Virus record (IMG/VR): IMGVR_UViG_3300034200_000013
Location: 1 to 32,526 of that record
DNA length: 32,526 nt
Direction: 5' to 3' (one strand)
From: a virus
Numbering within the stretch: the stretch's first letter is position 1; each line of letters starts with the position of its first letter. Below, one piece after another: positions 26,357-32,526 of the stretch. Made by a program: the position numbers and the translations under genes. The notes beneath the pieces are model-generated. The model was not told the origin of the DNA. It saw nothing but the letters and a program-made list of their open reading frames with translations, and did no database searches.

Positions 26357-26368
26357 ACAAAAAGATAA

Positions 26369-26388
26369 AGGGGGCCGCGAGGCCCCCT
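26369..26388 (-). terminator. GC-rich hairpin terminator between convergent operons
   Basis: GGGGGCC (26370-26376) pairs with GGCCCCC (26381-26387) around a GCGA tetraloop, plus an outer A-T pair. Read on the minus strand it is followed by TTTATCTTTTT, a good U-tract, so it terminates the metabolic operon. On the plus strand only TAAGTCATTC follows, so it is weak for the structural operon. Confidence 0.75.
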
Positions 26389-26404
26389 AAGTCATTCATT
26401 AAGT

Positions 26405-26599
26405 TCAATCTTCAAGCATATAGTCAGCCCACTCTTCGGCTTCCCTCTTGATCTCTTCCCTTCTTACGAGGCCAGTAGACCTTGAGAGGAGTGCATTCAT
26501 GGCCATTCCCATCAAGTAGATTTTGGAAGTCATGGGCTTAGGAGGGACACTATGCCTCTTCTTTGCTCTGAACTCCTTGGCCTCTTCTTCGATGTTCAT
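26405..26599 (-). CDS. Unknown small protein, 64 residues
   Basis: Last gene of the minus-strand operon. A longer frame opens at 26731 but overlaps the RMF-like gene almost wholly; the ATG at 26599 (MNIEEEAKEFRAKKRHSVPP) gives a compact protein and is preferred, overlapping the RMF-like gene by 50 bases. The sequence is charged and helical with a Met-rich middle (KIYLMGMAMNALLSRSTGLV) and an acidic end (EEWADYMLED). No family is recognised. The weak ribosome site and overlap lower confidence. Confidence 0.5.
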   Translation of the reverse strand: MNIEEEAKEFRAKKRHSVPPKPMTSKIYLMGMAMNALLSRSTGLVRREEIKREAEEWADYMLED

Positions 26600-26741
26600 T
26601 GTCTCTGACCCACTCCAAGTTTCGAGAATAGGCTTTGTTGAATCCAAACTCCCAATCTCTGTACTTTGTTGTGTCCTTGTGGTACGGGTTTGTGGTCTGC
26701 CCTTTGCCAAAATCTTTGTATCCTTGTTCAAATGCGTTCAT
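26550..26741 (-). CDS. Ribosome modulation factor-like small protein
   Basis: 63 residues. The pattern FEQGYKDFGKG, then NPYHKDTTKYRDWEFGFNKA, recalls the RMF/CrpP fold (G-x-x-D/F-G, N/C-P-Y, R-x-W-x-x-G-F). RMF binds 16S rRNA and causes 100S ribosome dimers in bacteria. Short phage proteins with this pattern are common but their role is not established. The start overlaps the stop of the 22-residue gene (TGATG). The C-terminus (HRRRGQGVQSKEEA) is basic and overlaps the next gene. The RMF link is inference from motif. Confidence 0.6.
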   Translation of the reverse strand: MNAFEQGYKDFGKGQTTNPYHKDTTKYRDWEFGFNKAYSRNLEWVRDNEHRRRGQGVQSKEEA

Positions 26742-26809
26742 CAGTCGTCTCCATTGAGCGCCCAGATTATAAATACTACCAGTGCTAAGAGCAGTAAACC
26801 CTCAGTCAT
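26741..26809 (-). CDS. 22-residue single-span membrane peptide
   Basis: The ATG at 26809 overlaps the stop of the DUF3310-type gene (ATGA) and its TGA at 26741-26743 overlaps the next ATG. The frame therefore exactly fills the gap of an otherwise gapless operon. The product is MTEGLLLLALVVFIIWALNG plus two Asp: one hydrophobic span with a charged C-terminus. Function unknown; a membrane regulator or leader peptide coupling translation of its neighbours are possibilities. Confidence 0.5.
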   Translation of the reverse strand: MTEGLLLLALVVFIIWALNGDD

Positions 26810-27045
26810 ACTTGCTTCTCCATGAAAGCTAGGAGCCGTTTGTGATACCATTCTGCCTTACGCAAGTCTTCTAGACCATTCTTGTAACGCCAGCGATGAT
26901 TGTACTTAGCAATGTTCCCACGCAGGTAACCTATGTACTCGTCTGGGCTTAGGAAGTCTTCAATGTATTCGATACACTCAATCTTCCCTTGGCCGTAGTG
27001 TGCAGGGCTATTCACCATGTCTGTCGTCGTCTGACTGTCTGTCAT
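26806..27045 (-). CDS. DUF3310-type protein
   Basis: 79 residues from the ATG at 27045, which overlaps the PhoH stop (ATGA) with GAGGAAGAG upstream; the frame extends ten codons further but into phoH. The sequence NSPAHYGQGKIECIEYIED, then GYLRGNIAKYNHRWRYKNGL and EDLRKAEWYHKRL, is the recognisable DUF3310 pattern (SPxHY, GN.xKY.xR, DLxKAxWY). The family is frequent in phages next to nucleotide metabolism genes and is sometimes labelled nucleotide kinase-like, but no activity is proven. It ends in an overlap with the 22-residue gene. Confidence 0.8.
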   Translation of the reverse strand: MTDSQTTTDMVNSPAHYGQGKIECIEYIEDFLSPDEYIGYLRGNIAKYNHRWRYKNGLEDLRKAEWYHKRLLAFMEKQV

Positions 27046-27746
27046 AGCTTCTCTTCCTCGAATGCCACGATCCACTGCTTACAGATGTCACTGCGAACAA
27101 TGTCATCCACTCCGAACTCAACGATAGGCACAGGCAGGTTGTGCTTCTTAACAAGATGGATAATCGCTGCTAGGCCCGACTTACCACCAATATCTGACTG
27201 CTTTATGTCACCGTTGATTACAACTTTACAATCTTTTCCGATCCGAGTCAAGAACATTTTGACCTCAGCGATGGAAGTGTTTTGTGCCTCGTCTAAGATA
27301 ATGAAAGCATTCTTGAACGACCGTCCCCGCATAGTAGATAGGGGTGCCATTTCGATGTTGCCGTTCTTGATCCCAGTCTCTACCGTACCCTTGCCCAACT
27401 GTTCATTGAGAACATCAAGCACAGGCGCAGCCCAAGGAGCAAACTTCTCTTCGAGTGTGCCGGGGAAGTAACCCAAGTCCTTACCTACAGAGACGTTGGG
27501 GCGGGTCAGAATGATCTTGGTGATCTCTCTGTTGGCATACATGTTGGCTGCATAGGTGGCTGCAACAAAGGTTTTACCTGTACCAGAGAACCCGCAGACA
27601 ATCACTTGATCTGAGCCATCCAGATGTTTGAGGTAGAGTGCTTGATTGTCGTTGAGTGGCTTAATGGCAACAGTACGCATTGCGCCTTCTTGTTCAGCGT
27701 TCTTGTAGCGTGATACCCGTTTGCCCTTAGGCTTCTCCAGAGTCAT
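27042..27746 (-). CDS. phoH: PhoH-like ATPase
   Basis: 234 residues from the ATG at 27746, six bases after GGAGG (27753-27757); an ATG at 27749 and TTG at 27752 are alternatives. The Walker A motif GFSGTGKT is at 52-59, TRPNVSVGKDLGYFPGTLEE at 81-100 and Walker B FIILDEAQN at ~148-156, followed by VINGDIKQSD at 177-185. These are hallmarks of PhoH. The protein is an RNA/DNA-associated ATPase of unclear role in phages, despite the phosphate-starvation name. The start region overlaps the end of the preceding gene by about 20 bases, suggesting coupled translation. The PIN domain of PhoH2 is absent. Confidence 0.92.
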   Translation of the reverse strand: MTLEKPKGKRVSRYKNAEQEGAMRTVAIKPLNDNQALYLKHLDGSDQVIVCGFSGTGKTFVAATYAANMYANREITKIILTRPNVSVGKDLGYFPGTLEEKFAPWAAPVLDVLNEQLGKGTVETGIKNGNIEMAPLSTMRGRSFKNAFIILDEAQNTSIAEVKMFLTRIGKDCKVVINGDIKQSDIGGKSGLAAIIHLVKKHNLPVPIVEFGVDDIVRSDICKQWIVAFEEEKL

Positions 27747-27939
27747 CATCAACCTCCACGTTTAAGATACCTTGTTTACCCAGATCAAGGAGCATCTGCA
27801 CCACGACCTGTTCTATTTCATCTAAGTCCCTTTTAATCAACCAAGAGAGTAAGACGTTCGCTGTGAGTCCAGCTAGGATAGCTATTTCAACGGTCACTGT
27901 GTGCTCCACAAGGGTTTGTTGTGAGCAGTTTATCATCAT
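27727..27939 (-). CDS. Small helical protein of unknown function between RNR and phoH
   Basis: 70 residues from the ATG at 27939, 20 bases after the RNR stop. A GTG at 27909 (giving MEHTVTVEIAILAGL) is an alternative start, and the ribosome site is weak for both. Residues ~17-35 are hydrophobic (VEIAILAGLTANVLLSWLIK), possibly a membrane helix. A helical acidic tail follows (DLDEIEQVVVQMLLDLG) and ends in VDDDSGEA, overlapping phoH. No family recognised with confidence. Confidence 0.6.
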   Translation of the reverse strand: MMINCSQQTLVEHTVTVEIAILAGLTANVLLSWLIKRDLDEIEQVVVQMLLDLGKQGILNVEVDDDSGEA

Positions 27940-27959
27940 GCTCAGGATGTAGCAAGCTC

Positions 27960-29861
27960 TTAAGTCAGGTCAACGATCTCACAAGAACCAACACAGGCAA
28001 AGGTTTGAGTCCCTTTGGAAGTGTCTTCTTTCTCGTAGTCGCTCAGCTTAGTCCAATCAATCTTCGGTGGCATGACAGCAAGCAACTCTTCATACTCCCG
28101 TTGATTAATCTCCTGATAGGGTGCCTGTTGGTAGCTGTGGTCAGAGTGCGGCAAGAAAGACACACCAGATACTTCATCGAAGTACTTATAGACCCAAGCA
28201 CCAACTTCCATCCATTCATTGTCACGAACAGTCACCGTGATAGAAGGCTTATGCTCACACCAGTGACGCTGATAGACCAACCACAACTCAAGCTGTTCGA
28301 TAGCCGTCATGTCGTTACGGGTGATAGCACCTTCGGGAGACTTCTGTGGGAAGCTAAAGACTGTAGTAGTCTCAGGCTTAATCACACAAGGCTCACTAGG
28401 AATACCCTGATCCTTCATAAACTGCGTCAGAGGGTCTTTGTTATCTCCCCTTACGGTGCGGATATAATACTGGCTGTGACGAGCATGAATACCAGAAGCG
28501 GAATCCACAAGCTGGCTAACAGTTCCGCTTGGTTTGACACAAGTAATGGCCGCACTAGCAGGAATACCAAGACGATTAGCCCACTCAGCATTAGTAGCAA
28601 CAGCGACATCCTTGAGCCTCTTGAGGGTTTTGTCGAGACCTGCGTTAGAAGCCCCGAGGAGTTTGTTGTCCATGATGCCAGTCAACGACACACCCAACAG
28701 ACGCTCTTCCTCAGTGTTCTTCTGCCAAATCTTACGCAGATAGGGGAAGTGAGTGTACGTCGATTGAATAGTACCAAGGATCGTAGCCAGCTTTACTTTC
28801 CGCTCCAAGTCCTCAAGTGTGTCCGTAGCTCTGACCACGACTTCTGTGAGGTTACAGAACTGATACGGACGAAGGATAATCTCAGAGCATGGATTAGTGC
28901 CAAAATCTTGGTTAGCATCACGACGACCATTCTTTGCAGCTTGTTTCTTAGATGCCTGACGAGAGAAGATACCACGCTCACCAGACTTGCTTTCCACCAA
29001 CGACAGCCATTCACGCATGAAGGTTTCCATGTCAGGCTTCTCAGTGTAGGCCACAGAGTTGTTAGCCAAAGCACGTTGAGCATTACCTTCCCACCACATA
29101 CCTGACTTAGCGTGGCGCATACGATCATCAGACAGGTTCGACAGAGAGATCATTGCAGAGCGACGAACACCGCCTACCACAACAACTTCACCAATCTTAC
29201 ACATGATGTCGTGGCACTCAATCGAAGACAGCTTACGCCCAGCAGCACCCTTGAATTTCTCAATCGTGTACTGGAACAATTCTACCAGAGGGGCAGGACC
29301 AGATGCACGACCACCAAAGGTCTTGAGTTTAGCACCAGCAGGACGAACCTTAGACACGTCCCACTTAGGAATTTCCCCTGCATAGAGCATAGCAATCAGC
29401 TTACGCAGAGCCTTAGCCCAACCCTCTTTGCTGTCGTGGACAACGATCACATCTTCCGAAGCAAACATTTGCTCAGGAACCTCTGGCAGCTTGCTGATGT
29501 ATTGACGCTCAACAGAGAAGCCAACACCAGTGCCACACAGAAGGATGAACATAGCCTCGTCAAAGGATTTGGGGTCGTCCACAGGCAGGTAGGAACAGTT
29601 GTAGCCAGCCGTGTTGTCACGCTCCAAGGCAGGGCCAGCAGTCATCACAGCCCGCATCGAAGGCATAATCTCAAGACCAAGAATAGCCTCTTCGATTTCA
29701 TCAAGGATGATCTCGTCACGGGTCTTAGGTACAACTACATTGGTCATGTAGCGAGAGACAGTCTCACCCCAACCCTCACGCCGCTTATACTCTTCGAGCC
29801 AACGAGCATAGCGTGATGTGTGAATGAAGGACTGATAGTCAGTAGGCAGGTGGTTACTCAT
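27960..29861 (-). CDS. nrdJ: Adenosylcobalamin-dependent class II ribonucleotide reductase
   Basis: 633 residues. Converts ribonucleotides to deoxyribonucleotides for phage DNA synthesis, needing B12 but not oxygen. Visible motifs: the NTAGYNCSYLPV cysteine (C89), LLCGTGVGFSV (108-117), GGVRRSAMISLS (229-240) and FGTNPCSEI with the expected radical Cys324 and Glu326. A KPSGTVSQLVDSASG loop and a C-terminal CVGSC pair (C623, C627) for re-reduction follow. The absence of an NrdB-type partner and the single-chain layout fit the Lactobacillus leichmannii-type monomeric triphosphate reductase. No intein is seen. A 37-base gap precedes it, with AAGAAAGTG upstream of the ATG. A B12-dependent enzyme suggests a B12-containing host environment. 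Confidence 0.93.
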   Translation of the reverse strand: MSNHLPTDYQSFIHTSRYARWLEEYKRREGWGETVSRYMTNVVVPKTRDEIILDEIEEAILGLEIMPSMRAVMTAGPALERDNTAGYNCSYLPVDDPKSFDEAMFILLCGTGVGFSVERQYISKLPEVPEQMFASEDVIVVHDSKEGWAKALRKLIAMLYAGEIPKWDVSKVRPAGAKLKTFGGRASGPAPLVELFQYTIEKFKGAAGRKLSSIECHDIMCKIGEVVVVGGVRRSAMISLSNLSDDRMRHAKSGMWWEGNAQRALANNSVAYTEKPDMETFMREWLSLVESKSGERGIFSRQASKKQAAKNGRRDANQDFGTNPCSEIILRPYQFCNLTEVVVRATDTLEDLERKVKLATILGTIQSTYTHFPYLRKIWQKNTEEERLLGVSLTGIMDNKLLGASNAGLDKTLKRLKDVAVATNAEWANRLGIPASAAITCVKPSGTVSQLVDSASGIHARHSQYYIRTVRGDNKDPLTQFMKDQGIPSEPCVIKPETTTVFSFPQKSPEGAITRNDMTAIEQLELWLVYQRHWCEHKPSITVTVRDNEWMEVGAWVYKYFDEVSGVSFLPHSDHSYQQAPYQEINQREYEELLAVMPPKIDWTKLSDYEKEDTSKGTQTFACVGSCEIVDLT

Positions 29862-29898
29862 TTTTTCACTTTCTTTTTGAGGCCAGTTCGATCACGAT

Positions 29899-30063
29899 CT
29901 AGCTCATTATGATTGCAACGCGATGTGCTTGCACCACGATACGGTTTGTGCTGAGGTCATGCTTGGCTGTCAGTGGGTTCTGGATGGACCAGTCAACCAA
30001 TACAACTGGAACCTCCTTGTCCTGCACTTTCTGCAGCTTGTCTATAAGCTCTCGCACTGTCAT
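29899..30063 (-). CDS. Small protein, 54 residues, upstream of RNR
   Basis: The ATG at 30063 overlaps the stop of the membrane-protein gene (ATGA); the TAG ends at 29899. The product begins MTVRELIDKLQKVQDKEVPV and continues VLVDWSIQNP, a helix-strand pattern I recall in many small phage proteins (TVxELIxxLxxVxDKxxPV). The end is IVVQAHRVAIIMS. No catalytic residues are obvious. The gap between its neighbours is otherwise unexplained, which supports the gene. Confidence 0.6.
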   Translation of the reverse strand: MTVRELIDKLQKVQDKEVPVVLVDWSIQNPLTAKHDLSTNRIVVQAHRVAIIMS

Positions 30064-30248
30064 TTTATGGTACTCGCAACGAGTGCTGCCAAGAAGGTAA
30101 CAAGGATAAGACTAGGGATACCAATCCAGAGAGGGCTGAGAACCCACCACCAAGACCATGTGATCGAACCGAGTAGTTTTAGTCCGAGGAAGAGATTTGT
30201 CAAGAAGGAGATGAAGAGAATTGTCAAGAGGTAGATGAAGCTTGCCAT
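30060..30248 (-). CDS. Small two-span membrane protein
   Basis: 62 residues, almost all hydrophobic: spans at about 3-25 (FIYLLTILFISFLTNLFLGL) and 36-58 (VLSPLWIGIPSLILVTFLAA), separated by a Trp-rich turn (ITWSWWWVLSPLW). This WSWWWVLSPLW pattern is one I recall from small phage membrane proteins of unknown function. The ATG overlaps the MazG-like gene stop (TGATG) and the stop overlaps the next ATG. It may modify the host membrane; function unknown. Confidence 0.7.
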   Translation of the reverse strand: MASFIYLLTILFISFLTNLFLGLKLLGSITWSWWWVLSPLWIGIPSLILVTFLAALVASTIK

Positions 30249-30634
30249 CAGATCAAATCCTTCAAGTAGACCGCAGGGTAGTCAGGGTTCTTTATAATCT
30301 TCCCATCCTCCCTTCGCTTGACGGTCCCATCAGGTTGCACACAACGACCGAGATTGTTGTCATGTACACGCTCCACAGCCTCGTCCAGATTGTACCCAGC
30401 GGCATGGGCATAGCCGTAGATCACATACACAAGGTCTGCAAGCTCCTTCAAGTCCTTTACGGTGTGTGGCGCTTCTTTACACCACTCCTCGTACTCCTCA
30501 CAGATCAACCTCTGGTACAGGGCCACGTCAGGTTTTTGATCCAGAACTTTAGAGAACTCCCTCACCATAGCGGAAGGGGTGTAGTGCCTCTCTTGTTCAA
30601 AGTAGTCTAGTCCTGTGTCTTTCCACTTAGCCAT
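30248..30634 (-). CDS. mazG: MazG-like NTP pyrophosphohydrolase
   Basis: 128 residues. Glu-rich motif ICEEYEEW (44-51) followed by LKELADLVYVIYGYA (62-76) and DNN (92-94) gives the all-alpha NTP-PPase signature EExxE ... ExxD. A VHDNNLGR, KRREDGKIIKNPDY tail resembles phage MazG-like and HisE-like proteins. The enzyme would hydrolyse (d)NTPs, possibly aberrant ones, or affect ppGpp as suggested for phage MazG. The gene overlaps its upstream neighbour by 8 bases and its stop overlaps the membrane-protein start. Fits with RNR in a nucleotide operon. Confidence 0.85.
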   Translation of the reverse strand: MAKWKDTGLDYFEQERHYTPSAMVREFSKVLDQKPDVALYQRLICEEYEEWCKEAPHTVKDLKELADLVYVIYGYAHAAGYNLDEAVERVHDNNLGRCVQPDGTVKRREDGKIIKNPDYPAVYLKDLI

Positions 30635-30791
30635 TTCCTGCCTCCATTACATCCAGTGTGTGCAGCGTCAGATCATCAATATCAAACACTGCTGATTCAA
30701 TCAAGCTGTAGACATTCTCCATCTCGTCGTCGGTACCAGCAAAGGCTGCTTCGGGATGGACTTCAACAAGGATTGTCACTTCGTAGTTCAT
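30627..30791 (-). CDS. Small acidic protein, 54 residues
   Basis: The ATG at 30791 overlaps the metallophosphoesterase stop (ATGA) and the TAA at 30627-30629 lies within the start of the MazG-like gene (8-base overlap). The product MNYEVTILVEVHPEAAFAGT continues with an acidic helical stretch (DDEMENVYSLIESAVFDIDD) and LTLHTLDVMEAGNG. It resembles a small beta-alpha fold. No family recognised. The fit into the overlap pattern is strong evidence for translation. Confidence 0.6.
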   Translation of the reverse strand: MNYEVTILVEVHPEAAFAGTDDEMENVYSLIESAVFDIDDLTLHTLDVMEAGNG

Positions 30792-31567
30792 TCAGCATAC
30801 TCTCGCATGATCTGGTTGAGGGAAACAAACTCAGGCTCGTACATGCCATTCTCCAACTCACGCTTCACCACAACACCGTGCCACCACTGACGGTTTGCTT
30901 GCCCAGCCCAGTGCTCCTCTGCGCCCTTATAGCAGCCCACCACGAGGCCAATGTTGCCATGAGGTAGCCCACCATCCTTGAAGTACATGTCACGCTTGTG
31001 AGAGTGCCCACAGGTGGCAGAACAGCCAAGGTTATTCACCATCGTATAAGCGTGATGGATGCCACTAGTAGCAGTAGAAGAATTACCAGAAGTGAAGTAG
31101 TGCGCGTAGGCCACCTTGTCGTAGAGGGCGATGGCTGGTCCACTGTTTTCATACTCGTGGTATTCGTCGAAGTAGTGGTCTGTTTGAAGATGGCTAAAGG
31201 AAACCCCGTACTTTTCTCCCTCATTCCTTGGGTTAAGGGCGAGGTACTTTTTAATTCGGTTCTCGTGGTTTCCTTCGAATCCCACCCAAAAAGGTCGCTT
31301 CTTCCGGTGATGTCTGAACGGATGTCGGAGGAGTTCTTGGGCTGTGTTGTAGGACTCAATGTCCTTCTCATAGCTCTGTGTAGCCAGTGCTTTAGGGTAT
31401 CTTTCATCATAGCTGTTGAGAGACCTCATGTCTGCTCCATCACCCAAATCAAACACCATGTCTGGCTTGAGATCATAGAGGAAATTTCCTAGTGCTTTGA
31501 ACCGCAGGCTGCTTGTTGCAGGGTCGGCATGTGCACACGAGAATACTACGACTGTTTTAGTAGTCAT
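30788..31567 (-). CDS. Metallophosphoesterase
   Basis: 259 residues with calcineurin-like motifs: SCAHADP (10-16; His13 and Asp15 in place of the usual D-x-H), DLGDGAD (40-46), GFEGNHENR (97-104) and CGHSHKRD (187-193). A central HYFDEYHEYE tract is present. These two-metal enzymes cleave phosphomono- or diesters; the substrate cannot be told. RBS GGAG lies upstream of the ATG, one base after the previous stop. Its place among nuclease and nucleotide genes suggests DNA or nucleotide processing, inference only. Confidence 0.85.
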   Translation of the reverse strand: MTTKTVVVFSCAHADPATSSLRFKALGNFLYDLKPDMVFDLGDGADMRSLNSYDERYPKALATQSYEKDIESYNTAQELLRHPFRHHRKKRPFWVGFEGNHENRIKKYLALNPRNEGEKYGVSFSHLQTDHYFDEYHEYENSGPAIALYDKVAYAHYFTSGNSSTATSGIHHAYTMVNNLGCSATCGHSHKRDMYFKDGGLPHGNIGLVVGCYKGAEEHWAGQANRQWWHGVVVKRELENGMYEPEFVSLNQIMREYAE

Positions 31568-31568
31568 A

Positions 31569-31841
31569 TTAAGGCTCCTTGTTGTTGAGAACGATTGGGT
31601 ACAGGTTGGTCTGGAAGTGCTTCACCAAGACATACGCCTCGTCGAGATCATCAAACCAGAACTCTGCATCAAACACATCTTCACCACGGGAAACTTTCAG
31701 AATCAGCATCGTCGATTCAGGCGGGAACCCGCAGTCTGGGATTTCTTTTGCAGAGAATGGTCCCTCTACGACACCCCAGAGTAGTGTTTGGTCAGGCTTT
31801 TCTTCTTCTTTTGAGAACTTCTTTCGTAGCCACTTAAACAT
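31569..31841 (-). CDS. Unknown protein, 90 residues
   Basis: Acidic, begins MFKWLRKKFSKEEEKPDQTL and has a mixed beta pattern afterwards (LWGVVEGPFSAKEIPDCGFP, then TMLILKVSRGEDVFDAEFWF). The ATG lies inside the end of the upstream nuclease gene (8-base overlap). There is one cysteine and no membrane span. No family recognised. The overlap, size and even composition support it as a real gene of the operon. Confidence 0.6.
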   Translation of the reverse strand: MFKWLRKKFSKEEEKPDQTLLWGVVEGPFSAKEIPDCGFPPESTMLILKVSRGEDVFDAEFWFDDLDEAYVLVKHFQTNLYPIVLNNKEP

Positions 31842-32190
31842 CTTGCTTCCACTTCTTTAGGAGTTCCATGTAGTGTTCCAAGCCAACCATTACAATCCAT
31901 TCAGAACGATCTGCTCTAAAGAATAAGATTGGCTCACCCTTACCATGTCGTTTAGCCTGTGCCAACCAATCATACTGCATCTTCATGCCAGACTTGCGCC
32001 TCTTCACTTCGATACTGATTGGCATCTTCTTGCGGGCAGCGGGGGAAAGCTGTATGTCCTCACCCCCATCACCCATTGTTGTTGACTTCACATCGTCAGG
32101 CTCTAGGTCAGGAAAGGTTTCTAGGATTTTATCCCTGATCTCTTGCTGCCCTAGTCTACCCTTCGCCTTAGCTGTGGCTGTCTTTGTCAC
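31834..32190 (-). CDS. PD-(D/E)XK endonuclease-like protein, possible Holliday junction resolvase
   Basis: 118 residues. N-terminal GRLGQQEIRD provides a plausible first acidic residue (Glu17); GGEDIQLSPAARKK (42-55) and SIEVKRRKS (59-67) give the D...ExK-type active site, Glu44/Asp45, Glu61 and Lys63. QYDWLAQAKRHGKGEPILFF has the conserved Gln78. Such proteins are nucleases, and in phages some are Holliday junction resolvases, which would act in replication, recombination or packaging. The ATG overlaps the upstream stop (ATGA). The nuclease class is well supported; the substrate is inferred. Confidence 0.72.
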   Translation of the reverse strand: MTKTATAKAKGRLGQQEIRDKILETFPDLEPDDVKSTTMGDGGEDIQLSPAARKKMPISIEVKRRKSGMKMQYDWLAQAKRHGKGEPILFFRADRSEWIVMVGLEHYMELLKKWKQDV

Positions 32191-32526
32191 TCAATCAACT
32201 CCGTCACTCGGGGTTCATTAACGACATCAACCATGAATACCGGTCCGGTAGAATATAGAAAAGTTCTGGCTTCTGGCCAACATACCTTCCTAAAGTCGCA
32301 GTATCCACAAGTAGTAGAGAGCACCGTGTTCTCAGAAGTCTTAGATTGAGGGACAGGTGGAATACGATCCTCTGGGATTGACCCAGCAACCAGCTTCTTG
32401 ACTCTCTCAATCTCTTCTTCCTTCTTGGCAATCTCTTCTGTGAAGTCGTAACGATCCAAGCAGAGTTTGAACCTGTCCTTCTGAACGACAAGAAAAGCAC
32501 CCTCGGTCTTGTTCTTCACCAGAGGA
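32187..32526 (-). CDS. C-terminal end of RecB/Cas4-like PD-(D/E)XK exonuclease, 5'-truncated
   Basis: About 112 residues are visible, open to the window edge; a GTG at 32519 exists but the frame continues upstream. Charged helical segment EEIAKKEEEIERVKKLVAG precedes STTCGYCDFRKVCWPEAR, which holds Cys residues like the C-terminal cysteine motif of RecB-family or Cas4-like Fe-S nucleases, and then FMVDVVNEP. The catalytic PD-(D/E)XK core must be upstream and is not seen, so the family is a moderately confident inference. The stop overlaps the next ATG. Confidence 0.6.
   Translation of the reverse strand, partial: PLVKNKTEGAFLVVQKDRFKLCLDRYDFTEEIAKKEEEIERVKKLVAGSIPEDRIPPVPQSKTSENTVLSTTCGYCDFRKVCWPEARTFLYSTGPVFMVDVVNEPRVTELIE

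Noticed and set aside
26600-26731. Extended start for the 64-residue protein
   Set aside because: Would overlap nearly all of the RMF-like gene, and the added residues are low-complexity Thr/Arg/Gln-rich sequence typical of a shadow frame.
27921-29816. Long plus-strand open frames of 394 and 234 codons opposite the RNR gene
   Set aside because: They lie antisense to a protein with complete RNR motifs; antisense frames of this length arise from its codon bias. Their translations show no recognisable domain.
1-32526. tRNA genes, CRISPR arrays, integrase, transposons, attachment sites
   Set aside because: No cloverleaf, regular spacer array, recombinase motif or inverted-repeat-bounded element was seen; the genes are too tightly packed to leave room.

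Overview
The window is part of the genome of a tailed double-stranded DNA phage, most likely a short-tailed (podovirus-type) lytic phage of a Gram-negative aquatic bacterium. The evidence is the order portal, scaffold, major capsid, decoration-type proteins, tail adaptor, tail nozzle, fibre, lysis genes, internal virion (ejection) proteins, with no tape-measure, sheath or major tail-tube gene. A second, oppositely oriented block holds DNA and nucleotide metabolism genes (class II ribonucleotide reductase, PhoH, MazG-type pyrophosphohydrolase, metallophosphoesterase, PD-(D/E)XK nucleases). This combination is typical of environmental marine phages of the HMO-2011 or uvMED kind. That affiliation is from memory of such genomes and was not searched. 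No integrase, repressor, tRNA, CRISPR or insertion sequence is visible, so nothing here suggests lysogeny.

Plus strand, 1-26356: virion and lysis genes, tightly packed with many ATGA or TAATG stop/start overlaps. A 5'-truncated portal gene (1-1713) is followed by a small helical protein, a 1072-residue mosaic protein with an ADP-ribosyltransferase-like segment, scaffold, major capsid protein and a likely decoration protein. Then come four small structural proteins (one of only 33 residues), the tail adaptor, tail nozzle and a 1308-residue modular tail fibre. From 16135 to 18764 lies a run of small membrane or coiled-coil proteins ending in a GH19-type endolysin with a C-terminal peptidoglycan-binding domain. 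From 18826 to 26356 five genes encode probable ejection proteins, one with a lytic-transglycosylase-like domain. Sigma70-like promoters are visible before the scaffold (5106-5134), capsid (6045-6072) and ejection-protein (18773-18801) genes. The capsid region also has RNA hairpins: one at the promoter/leader and a related, covarying pair flanking the decoration gene.

Minus strand, 32526-26405: a compact operon transcribed toward the structural block. It runs from a truncated nuclease gene through a PD-(D/E)XK endonuclease, an unknown 90-residue protein, a metallophosphoesterase, a 54-residue protein, a MazG-like protein, a small membrane protein, another 54-residue protein, RNR, a 70-residue protein, PhoH, a DUF3310-type protein, a 22-residue membrane peptide, an RMF-like protein and a 64-residue protein. 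Most junctions overlap by 1-8 bases. The two blocks converge on a GC-rich hairpin at 26369-26388 whose T-rich side serves the minus-strand operon.

No intergenic stretch exceeds 300 bases; the longest is the 251-base capsid leader (6042-6292). Five genes shorter than 60 codons were found by reading the gaps: 9035-9136, 16588-16731, 26741-26809, 29899-30063 and 30627-30791.
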